Of a DNA stretch of 64,000 nucleotides, positions 58,082 to 64,000 are shown in pieces. The DNA is from Aeromonas jandaei (GTDB lineage Bacteria; Pseudomonadota; Gammaproteobacteria; Enterobacterales; Aeromonadaceae): positions 1,254,501-1,318,500 of the forward strand of contig NZ_CP149571.1 of the NCBI RefSeq assembly GCF_037890695.1, given 5' to 3'. The translations under genes were made by a program, and so were the position numbers. The notes beneath the pieces were generated by a model, which made no database searches, was not told the origin of the DNA, and saw nothing but the letters and a program-made list of their open reading frames with translations. Within the stretch, counting starts at the first letter, position 1; each line of letters opens with the position of its first letter.

Positions 58082-59356
58082 ATGAGTGTTTCTATTGCTG
58101 AAAAGAGTAACCCGGTTTCAAAATTGAAATGGGAGAAAAGTGATTCGGTATGGACCATGGGCTTATATGCCACTGCGGTCGGTGCCGGTACGCTATTTCT
58201 CCCAATTACCGTCGGCAGTAATTCGCCGGTTATTTTATTGTTTATTTTGCTGCTCGCATTTCCGCTCTCTTATTATTCCCATCGGGCGTTGAGCCGCTTT
58301 GTGCTCTCCAGCTCCCACAAGGAGGGGGATATCACCCATGTGGTGGAGGAGCACTTCGGGGCGCGGGCGGGCAAGCTGCTGATGCTGGTCTATCTGACTG
58401 CCTTCTACCCCATCATTCTGGTCTACAGCATCTCCATCACCAACGCGATCCAGAGCTTTGTGGTGCACCAGCTAGGGGATGCCGAGATCCCGCGCGGTCT
58501 GCTGGTGCTGGGGGTGATGCTGGGTCTGCATCTGGTGCTGCTGGCGGGCAAGCAGATCGTGGTGTCGGCCATCAGCATGCTGGCGCTGCCCATGGTCGCC
58601 TTTCTGATCGGCCTCTCCATCTATCTGCTGCCCCAGTGGAGCCTCTCCTACTTCAGCGAGAGTCAGGCGGTGGACTGGCGTGATCCGGCGTTCTGGAAAT
58701 CCCTCTGGCTGATCGTGCCGGTGATGGTGTTTTCGTTCAGCCATGCGCCCATCATCTCCTCCTTCAGTGCGGCGCAGAAGAAGCGCTGTCAGGAGAGCGC
58801 CGACCTGCGCGCCAAGCGGATCATCAAGTGCAGCAGCCTGCTGATTTGCGGCAGCGTGCTCTTCTTCGTGGTGAGCTGCGTGATGAGCCTGAGTCAGGCC
58901 GAGATGGCGCAGGCGCGCATCGACAATATCTCGGTGCTGTCGGCGCTGGCGAACAAGTTCTCCAATCCGCTGATCGCTTATGTGGGGCCGCTTATCGCCA
59001 TTCTGGCCATGTCCAAATCCTTCCTCGGCACCTCCATGGGGGTGAGCGAGGGGACGGTGAGCATGGTGAGCGGTGCCTGTCAGGGGCTGGGACTTTCCCT
59101 GCGTGAAGCGACCATCGCGCGGGTCTCGTCGGTGATCCTGTTCGTGGTGACCGGGGTGATTACCTACCTCAATCCGAACGTGCTGGAGATCATCGAGAAG
59201 GTGAGCGGGCCGCTCATCGCGGTGATCCTGTTCCTGCTGCCGGCCTGCTCCATCTATCGTCTGCCTGCCCTCAAGCGTTATCGCGGGGCGAGTACCCTCT
59301 TCGTGCTGGTGATCGGGCTGCTGGCCATCTCGGCCCTTATCTACGATCTGCTGTAA
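58082..59356 (+). CDS. HAAAP/STP-family amino acid transporter (serine type)
   Basis: 424-aa protein with eleven predicted helices. The N terminus (WTMGLYATAVGAGTLFLPI) matches the SdaC/YhaO/DlsT branch of proton-amino acid symporters, which carry serine or related small amino acids. MVFSFSHAPIISSFSAAQKKRC is the conserved loop after helix 5, and AMSKSFLGTSMGVSEGTVSM a later motif. Exact substrate unknown. It stands alone with a long AT-rich leader and ends at a perfect 13-bp hairpin. Confidence 0.88.
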   Translation: MSVSIAEKSNPVSKLKWEKSDSVWTMGLYATAVGAGTLFLPITVGSNSPVILLFILLLAFPLSYYSHRALSRFVLSSSHKEGDITHVVEEHFGARAGKLLMLVYLTAFYPIILVYSISITNAIQSFVVHQLGDAEIPRGLLVLGVMLGLHLVLLAGKQIVVSAISMLALPMVAFLIGLSIYLLPQWSLSYFSESQAVDWRDPAFWKSLWLIVPVMVFSFSHAPIISSFSAAQKKRCQESADLRAKRIIKCSSLLICGSVLFFVVSCVMSLSQAEMAQARIDNISVLSALANKFSNPLIAYVGPLIAILAMSKSFLGTSMGVSEGTVSMVSGACQGLGLSLREATIARVSSVILFVVTGVITYLNPNVLEIIEKVSGPLIAVILFLLPACSIYRLPALKRYRGASTLFVLVIGLLAISALIYDLL

Positions 59357-59376
59357 CGGCGGATCCCGCACAAGTC

Positions 59377-59406
59377 AAAAAGGGCGACCAACCGGTCGCC
59401 CTTTTT
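59377..59406. terminator. Perfect 13-bp bidirectional terminator
   Basis: AAAAAGGGCGACC (59377-59389), AACC loop, GGTCGCCCTTTTT (59394-59406). It is shared by the transporter gene and the convergent ExoD-type gene. Confidence 0.92.
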
Positions 59407-59419
59407 CTTTGCCTCGGAT

Positions 59420-60058
59420 TTAGCCGAGCAAACTGGTGGCGCTCTGGCCCGCCATCAGCAGGCCGGCCGCCAGTACGCCGAACCAGACCAGAGTTGCGCT
59501 CACCAGCAGATAGCCGCCGGCGACAAACAGACCATCCCGCTGCAGCATGCCGGTGGCCAGCAGCAGAATGGCCCAGGCGGGCAGGGCGTTGGTGAAGGGA
59601 ATGGCGCCAAGGGGTAGCATCAGCAGCAGGGCGGCCAGCATGATCAGCAGGCCGTTGCAGCGGTTGATGGTGGTGCTGGCGGTCAGAGCAAGCAGGCGCG
59701 GGCGGATAACGCGATCGACCCAGGCCAGCAGATCCGCACCCTTGTGCAGGGTCGGCTTGAGCTGGTCTGCAGCGAAGCGGCGCTCCATCAGGATGGCGGG
59801 CAGCCAGGGCACCCGGTTGAGGGTAATGCCAATGCCGATAAAGAGGATCAGCAGGCCAAACGGGGTGCTGACGCCGGGGATCGAGACCGGCAGCAGAAAG
59901 GGGACGGTGAGCAACACGCAAAACAGCAGCATCCCCTGCTCGCCGACCAGCGCGAGCATCTGGCGCAGGCTGATATGGCTCTCCTCGATAGCGTGGGCGG
60001 TGGCCCGCAGGGTATTGGCGAGGGTGTGTTGCGGGTCGTTGAGGGGGGCTGTCGCCAT
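59420..60058 (-). CDS. ExoD-family membrane protein
   Basis: 212-aa ExoD-type protein with four to five membrane segments. The family signature is LLALVGEQGMLLFCVLLTVPFLLPVSIPGVSTPFGLL-like (about residues 33-75, written here in part) followed by MERRFAADQLKP. Family members were first linked to exopolysaccharide synthesis in Rhizobium; their biochemical role is unknown. ATG 60058 is chosen because AAGGA sits eight bases upstream. Alternative ATGs at 60067 and 60121 would place that site wrongly. Confidence 0.82.
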   Translation of the reverse strand: MATAPLNDPQHTLANTLRATAHAIEESHISLRQMLALVGEQGMLLFCVLLTVPFLLPVSIPGVSTPFGLLILFIGIGITLNRVPWLPAILMERRFAADQLKPTLHKGADLLAWVDRVIRPRLLALTASTTINRCNGLLIMLAALLLMLPLGAIPFTNALPAWAILLLATGMLQRDGLFVAGGYLLVSATLVWFGVLAAGLLMAGQSATSLLG

Positions 60059-60262
60059 CTCCGGCATCCTTCTGCTGTCGGCTTGTGCCGGGCCACCATG
60101 ACCCGGATTGGGCGCCAGCATACGTGGCCGCGGTTAATGGCCGATGAATGACGCAGGTGCTTTTAACGCCGCGGAAAATGAGCCGGTACAGGTGCCATTT
60201 AGGATGGCGGAGAGGGCATTCTGGTATGCTTTTTGAGCAAAATGGATTGGCCGGAGGTGAGG

Positions 60263-60889
60263 ATGAGACGAGTCGGGATGGTGATGATGGGGGCACTGCT
60301 GCCCCTTGGGCAGGCGTGGAGCGGCGAGGGGGAGGCTGGGGCCGAATTGCGCTGGCAGGTGACGCCATTTTACGGCTACAGCTCCGCCATCGATTTCAAG
60401 CGCAGCGACGATCCGCAACCTGTGCCGGTGTCGACCAGCCTCGACGAGCTGAAGGGGCAGGCCTCCGGCAGTTGGGGGCTGTTCATCAGCAGGGAGGTGG
60501 ATGACCCCGGCATGATCGAGCTGCTCTACAGCCACCAGTCCACCACCCTCTCCCCCGATCAGCCGGATCGCCTGACGGTGGATACCCTGCACTTCGCCGG
60601 TGCACTGACCCTCGCCGACAACCTGCTGGCGCCCTATATCGGTGCCGGTATCGGGGTAACGCGCTTTGCCGCCTATGACAGCGAGGTGATGCCCTCCATG
60701 TCGCTGGCGCTCGGGGTTCAGCCCCGCCTGTCCGAGCATCTGGCCCTGCGGGCCGAGGTGCGGGGCTACGGTTCGCTTGCCAACGACAGCAGCGAGTTTC
60801 TCTGCAACCCGGATCAGTGCCTGTTCAAGGTGAAGGGGGATCTGGTGACCCAGTGGCAGGCCAATATCGGGCTCACCTTCCGCTTTTAG
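60263..60889 (+). CDS. Outer-membrane beta-barrel protein
   Basis: 208-aa exported protein. Signal peptide MRRVGMVMMGALLPLGQAWS; the start is fixed by GGAGG just before ATG 60263. The mature part alternates amphipathic strands (WGLFISREVDDPGMIELLYSHQST; LHFAGALTLADNLLAPYIGAGIGVTRF) and ends in ...ANIGLTFRF, the terminal Phe motif recognised by the BAM complex. It resembles small eight-stranded OmpA/OmpW-like barrels. Two cysteines (FLCNPDQCLF) can form a loop disulfide. Ligand and role unknown. Confidence 0.83.
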   Translation: MRRVGMVMMGALLPLGQAWSGEGEAGAELRWQVTPFYGYSSAIDFKRSDDPQPVPVSTSLDELKGQASGSWGLFISREVDDPGMIELLYSHQSTTLSPDQPDRLTVDTLHFAGALTLADNLLAPYIGAGIGVTRFAAYDSEVMPSMSLALGVQPRLSEHLALRAEVRGYGSLANDSSEFLCNPDQCLFKVKGDLVTQWQANIGLTFRF

Positions 60890-60913
60890 GCGGCGGGAAT
60901 GTCACGGATAGAG

Positions 60914-60935
60914 AAGGGGCCATAAGGCCCCTTTT
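60914..60935. terminator. Terminator after the outer-membrane protein gene
   Basis: AAGGGGCC (60914-60921), ATAA loop, GGCCCCTT (60926-60933), then TT. It lies between convergent genes. Confidence 0.88.
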
Positions 60936-60991
60936 CCATCAGCCACGTTATAGCCAGGTCATCCATCACCCGGTCGTTCTCCAGACTGGGT

Positions 60992-61915
60992 TCACTCTCC
61001 GTTATTGGCAGGGATAGCCGACACATAGCGGTCTCTGCCTGCCTCCTTGGCGCTGTAGAGCGCCTGATCCACCCGCTTGAACAGCGAGACCGCCGGCTCC
61101 CGCGGCCCGCGAATGCCGAACCCGATGCTGACTGTCAGAGGATGGGCCGGATCGGGGGCTATGGTGCGGGTTGCCGCCAGCAGGGTCGCTGCCAGCTGCT
61201 CCAGTTTCGTCTGGTTGGCGTCGGGTAGCAGGATTGCGAACTCCTCACCACCGACGCGGGCTGCCAGCCCTCCGGCCGGGCAGTGCTGTTGCAGCAGGGC
61301 GCCAAACTGCTGCAACACCTTGTCCCCCATGTCGTGGCCGAAGTTGTCGTTGATCCATTTGAAGTGATCGAGATCGAGCAGGAGCAGCACCTGATACTCC
61401 CCCTCTCCCAAAAACAGCTGCTGATGAAAGTAGCGCCGGTTGGGCAGTCGGGTCAGCTCGTCAAACAGCGCCTGTTGTCTGAGCTGGCTATTGATATGAA
61501 AGAGGTAATGCATGGTGCTCAGGATACCGATGCTGCTCAGCAGGATACCGCTGGATCGCAGCAGATCTTCGGCGTAGATGGCGATCCAGAGCGGCTGGGC
61601 GACCAGCTCGTCCATGATGTCGGCGGTCGCTCCCAGGATCCACAGCATCAGGCCGCAGGAGAGCAGGCGGTAGGTTTTGGCTGGCAGATGGGCGCACTGC
61701 ACCACCCAGAACAGAAAGATCATGGTGAGCCAGTTGACCAGCTCGAACCCCAGGCTGCTGACATGGATCCGCTCGGCGGGGTAGTGGGGCAGCAGGGTGA
61801 GATGGGTGGAGATGATGGTCAGCACCAGTATCCCCAGCAGGGCGCTATGGGCGCGGTGTTCTGCGTCAAAGTGACGATAGCGGGCGACGCTGAGGTCGAG
61901 ACGATCGGACTGCAT
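60992..61915 (-). CDS. Membrane-bound GGDEF diguanylate cyclase
   Basis: 307-aa protein: an N-terminal membrane domain of about five or six helices (residues about 28-155) and a C-terminal GGDEF domain with VGGEEFAILLP and DLDHFKWINDNFGHDMGD. The active-site residues for c-di-GMP synthesis are intact, but no RxxD inhibitory site precedes GGEEF, unlike the enzyme at 56753-57652. ATG 61915 follows GAGGA; the frame is open upstream for 66 codons of arginine/histidine-rich, implausible sequence. Confidence 0.92.
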   Translation of the reverse strand: MQSDRLDLSVARYRHFDAEHRAHSALLGILVLTIISTHLTLLPHYPAERIHVSSLGFELVNWLTMIFLFWVVQCAHLPAKTYRLLSCGLMLWILGATADIMDELVAQPLWIAIYAEDLLRSSGILLSSIGILSTMHYLFHINSQLRQQALFDELTRLPNRRYFHQQLFLGEGEYQVLLLLDLDHFKWINDNFGHDMGDKVLQQFGALLQQHCPAGGLAARVGGEEFAILLPDANQTKLEQLAATLLAATRTIAPDPAHPLTVSIGFGIRGPREPAVSLFKRVDQALYSAKEAGRDRYVSAIPANNGE

Positions 61916-62083
61916 GGTGTTCCTCGGATTGGGCCTGCCATCAGAGTGTCGAAAATGGCCCTCATCATGAATCTGTCGTGCCGTTTGTGGCGGCATGGCG
62001 TTCAGCCAGTGTAAACGGCGAGCCGGCCGGGCGCGATGATCATCACTCCGGCCTGTGGGGTTGCGCCTGATTTTGTGCATTTC

Positions 62084-62089
62084 TGGTGC
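62084..62089 (+). promoter_or_regulatory. Possible distal NtrC half-site
   Basis: TGGTGC, the right half of an NtrC box, exactly 71 bp upstream of the same hexamer in the better site at 62146-62160, near seven helical turns. The left half is poor. Confidence 0.25.
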
Positions 62090-62145
62090 GAGGGGGACCG
62101 CTTGCCCTGTCACAGGGCGACCGGCAGTGGCTTAGCGCAACGCAC

Positions 62146-62160
62146 GCGCCATTTTGGTGC
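62146..62160. promoter_or_regulatory. Putative NtrC-binding site
   Basis: GCGCCA-TTT-TGGTGC matches the NtrC consensus GCACCA-N3-TGGTGC with one mismatch. Its centre lies about 60 bp upstream of the -24 element at 62213, a workable enhancer distance. Confidence 0.6.
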
Positions 62161-62212
62161 AAAAAGGAGTTTGTTTATATCTAATATTATGATTTAAATG
62201 AGTTTTAACTTT

Positions 62213-62228
62213 TGGCCCACTTTATGCT
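62213..62228 (+). promoter_or_regulatory. Putative sigma-54 promoter of amtB
   Basis: TGGCCCACTTTATGCT has the invariant GG and GC separated by exactly 10 bp, plus C and T at flanking consensus positions. With the NtrC-like box upstream, this suggests nitrogen-limitation control of amtB. Confidence 0.55.
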
Positions 62229-62356
62229 TTTTACCATCAGGCGGTCATTTCAGGCCATCTGCGCCCGGCGAATCGAGGCTCGCGAGCAGTGGCCACAAGT
62301 TCAATCAAGGAAACGGAGCCGGTTTATACCGGTACGACAGGGAAGGAGAGTGCTCT

Positions 62357-63784
62357 ATGGTCAAAAAATGGATGATGGCGGGTCTGCCGATATTGATGGC
62401 GTTGCTGGTGACCCCAAGTTGGGCCGATGAGGTCTCTCAGGTTCAGGCTGCGGTGGCACCGGTTGCCAGCGTGACGATCAACAAGGGCGACAACACCTGG
62501 ATGCTGCTCTCGGCCGCACTGGTGATCCTGATGTCGATCCCCGGTCTGGCGCTCTTCTACGGCGGGCTGGTGCGCGCCAAAAACATGCTGAGCGTGCTGA
62601 TGCAGGTGTTTACCCTGTTCTGCCTCATCTGCGTGCTCTGGATTATCTACGGCTACTCGCTTGCCTTTACCGAGGGCAACAGCGTGTTCGGCTCCTTCAG
62701 CAAGGTGCTGCTCAAGGGGGTCACTCCTGACTCCATCGCGGCTACCTTCAGCAAGGGGGTCGGTATCAGCGAGTTCATCTATGTGGTGTTTCAGGGGGCC
62801 TTTGCCGCCATTACCTGCGGTCTGATCGTCGGTGCCTTTGCCGAGCGCATCAAGTTTGCCGCCGTGCTGCTCTTCTCGGTCATCTGGTTCACCTTTGCCT
62901 ACATTCCGCTGGCCCATATGGTGTGGTACTGGGCGGGGCCTGATGCCTACACCAGCGCCGATGCGGCTGCTGCTGCAACCGCCACCGCCGGTTATCTGTT
63001 CCAGCATGGTGCGCTGGACTTCGCGGGCGGCACCGTGGTGCATATCAACGCCGCAGTGGCGGGTCTGGTGGGGGCCTATCTGGTGGGCAAGCGTCTGGGC
63101 TACGGTCGTGATCCCATGACGCCCCACAGTCTGACCATGACCATGATCGGCGCCTCCCTGCTCTGGTTCGGCTGGTTCGGTTTCAACGCCGGCTCCGCGC
63201 TGGAAGCCAACGGTGTTGCGGCGCTGGCCTTTATCAACACCTGGGTAGCTCCGGCTGCGGCAGCCCTGTCATGGACGCTGGCCGAGTGGGTGATGAAGGG
63301 GCGTCCCTCCCTGCTGGGTGCGGCCTCCGGCGCCGTCTCCGGTCTGGTGGTGATCACTCCGGCAGCCGGTCTGGTCGGCGTCGGTGGTGGTCTGGTGATG
63401 GGCCTTATCAGTGGCGTGGCGGGTCTGTGGGGTGTCCACGGTCTCAAGCGCCTGCTGGGTGCTGACGACAGTCTGGACGTGTTTGGTGTGCACGGGGTGT
63501 GCGGCATTCTCGGCGCCCTGCTGACCGGTGTCTTTGCCAGCCCGGATCTGGGCGGTACCGGGGTGTGGGACTATGTCACCAATCAGGTGGCCGAGGGTTA
63601 CTCCATTCTGGCGCAGGTGAAGATCCAGGCCATCGGGGTTGGCGTGACCATCCTCTGGTCCGGTGCCGTGGCGGCGATCTCCTTCAAGCTGGTTGACCTG
63701 GTGGTGGGTCTGCGGGTGAACGGCGATGCCGAGCGGGAAGGGCTGGATGTGACTACGCATGGCGAGAAGGCCTACAGCATGTAA
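62357..63784 (+). CDS. amtB: Ammonium transporter AmtB
   Basis: 475-aa Amt/Rh channel that brings NH3/NH4+ across the inner membrane. Signal sequence MVKKWMMAGLPILMALLVTPSWA, then eleven helices. DFAGGTVVHINAAVAGL contains the first pore histidine, and VFGVHGVCGILGALLTG the second. ATG 62357 is chosen because GGAAGGAG stands eight bases upstream. About 60 residues longer than E. coli AmtB (428 aa), mostly by the N-terminal part before helix 1 and internal loops. Unlike the common glnK-amtB operon, no GlnK gene precedes it here. A strong terminator follows. Confidence 0.97.
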   Translation: MVKKWMMAGLPILMALLVTPSWADEVSQVQAAVAPVASVTINKGDNTWMLLSAALVILMSIPGLALFYGGLVRAKNMLSVLMQVFTLFCLICVLWIIYGYSLAFTEGNSVFGSFSKVLLKGVTPDSIAATFSKGVGISEFIYVVFQGAFAAITCGLIVGAFAERIKFAAVLLFSVIWFTFAYIPLAHMVWYWAGPDAYTSADAAAAATATAGYLFQHGALDFAGGTVVHINAAVAGLVGAYLVGKRLGYGRDPMTPHSLTMTMIGASLLWFGWFGFNAGSALEANGVAALAFINTWVAPAAAALSWTLAEWVMKGRPSLLGAASGAVSGLVVITPAAGLVGVGGGLVMGLISGVAGLWGVHGLKRLLGADDSLDVFGVHGVCGILGALLTGVFASPDLGGTGVWDYVTNQVAEGYSILAQVKIQAIGVGVTILWSGAVAAISFKLVDLVVGLRVNGDAEREGLDVTTHGEKAYSM

Positions 63785-63802
63785 TCCAGAACGTCAGACA
63801 AC

Positions 63803-63832
63803 AAAAAAACCGCCGGTTCCGGCGGTTTTTTT
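63803..63832. terminator. Terminator after amtB
   Basis: AAAAAAACCGCCGG (63803-63816), TT, CCGGCGGTTTTTTT (63819-63832): perfect and bidirectional. Confidence 0.93.
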
Positions 63833-63854
63833 ATGGTGCAAGCGCGGTGGCGCT

Positions 63855-63888
63855 TTTAGTTCGAACTCTTAGTTCGCACTCTTAATTC
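63855..63888. repeat. Three degenerate 13-bp tandem repeats
   Basis: TTAGTTCGAACTC, TTAGTTCGCACTC, TTAATTCACG: period 13, each copy starting with a minus-strand stop codon. The last copy carries the stop codon of the partial gene at 63882-64000. It looks like local slippage duplication of a gene end. Confidence 0.6.
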
Positions 63889-64000
63889 ACGACAGCCACG
63901 TTGATGCTACCGTTACCTTGGGTCATGCGGACGCGGGCACCCGGGGTGAAGGTGGGGCTGGCTTTCTGCACCACTACGATGGCTTCGCCGTTCTCTTTCT
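63882..64000 (-). CDS. SlyB/Pcp-like outer-membrane lipoprotein (partial, C-terminal end)
   Basis: The last 39 codons of a minus-strand gene whose start lies beyond the window, ending ...GARVRMTQGNGSINVAVVN-stop at 63882. The pattern ENGEAIVVVQKASPTFTPGARVRMTQGNG matches the C-terminal beta domain of glycine-zipper lipoproteins of the SlyB/Pcp (17-kDa antigen) type. Without the lipobox and glycine zipper the identification stays tentative. Confidence 0.6.
   Translation of the reverse strand, partial: KENGEAIVVVQKASPTFTPGARVRMTQGNGSINVAVVN

Larger units (their letters stand above)
61916..62356. other. Intergenic region between the GGDEF gene and amtB
   Basis: 441 bp without a gene. It holds the candidate NtrC site and sigma-54 promoter for amtB (separate entries). 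There is no glnK gene, which often precedes amtB. Confidence 0.7.

Overview
The window is a 64 kb stretch of a chromosome of a mesophilic Aeromonas. The best single clue is an intact aerolysin gene whose protein reads like the A. veronii / A. sobria form (signal peptide, the four conserved cysteines, the activation-site arginine). The MSHA pilus block, GC-rich gammaproteobacterial housekeeping genes and an Enterobacteria-like melibiose operon fit this. The species call is inference from remembered protein sequences; no database was searched. No rRNA, tRNA, CRISPR array or insertion-sequence transposase was recognised.

Layout, left to right. (1) 1-7802: distal half of the MSHA type IV pilus operon (mshF-B-A-C-D-O-P-Q), with a strong hairpin after the major pilin gene. 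(2) 8007-19835: cell shape, RNA and envelope maintenance (mreBCD, maf, rng, yhdP, a Dabb protein, a nucleotidyltransferase, a nitrilase-family amidase, tldD). (3) 19959-26166: mixed single genes (MarC family, MHS-type transporter, ATP-pyrophosphatase, AphA phosphatase, HDOD protein, GNAT). (4) 26369-31790: melibiose operon melA-melB plus an extra exported six-hairpin-type protein, and a convergent melR. (5) 32049-38999: an unlisted 58-aa gene, a Na+/H+ antiporter, metH and rimK. (6) 39050-42064: a two-component system divergent from two small secreted proteins. (7) 42321-44493: aerolysin and a MerR regulator. (8) 44575-51548: a TPP riboswitch and thiC-thiDE-thiF-thiS-thiG-thiH. (9) 51850-54300: an AT-rich acquired insert, entered through a degenerate repeat, carrying a two-gene cassette with a 583-aa nitrilase-fold protein and a 93-aa partner. 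(10) 54463-56456: three acetyltransferases and a small unknown protein. (11) 56753-63784: two diguanylate cyclases, a serine-type transporter, an ExoD protein, an outer-membrane protein and amtB behind what looks like an NtrC/sigma-54 promoter. (12) 63882-64000: end of a SlyB/Pcp-like lipoprotein gene.

Most transcription units are closed by textbook hairpin terminators, many bidirectional, so unit boundaries can be read with good confidence. The most interesting target is the nitrilase cassette at 52158-54192: low GC, translationally coupled genes, an intact Glu-Lys-Cys triad and no metabolic neighbours, which together suggest a defence or conflict module of unknown type. Other items worth a look are the extra exported protein in the mel operon, the composition mosaics in mshA and aerA, the riboswitch expression platform, the palindromic repeats that extend two proteins, and the amtB control region.
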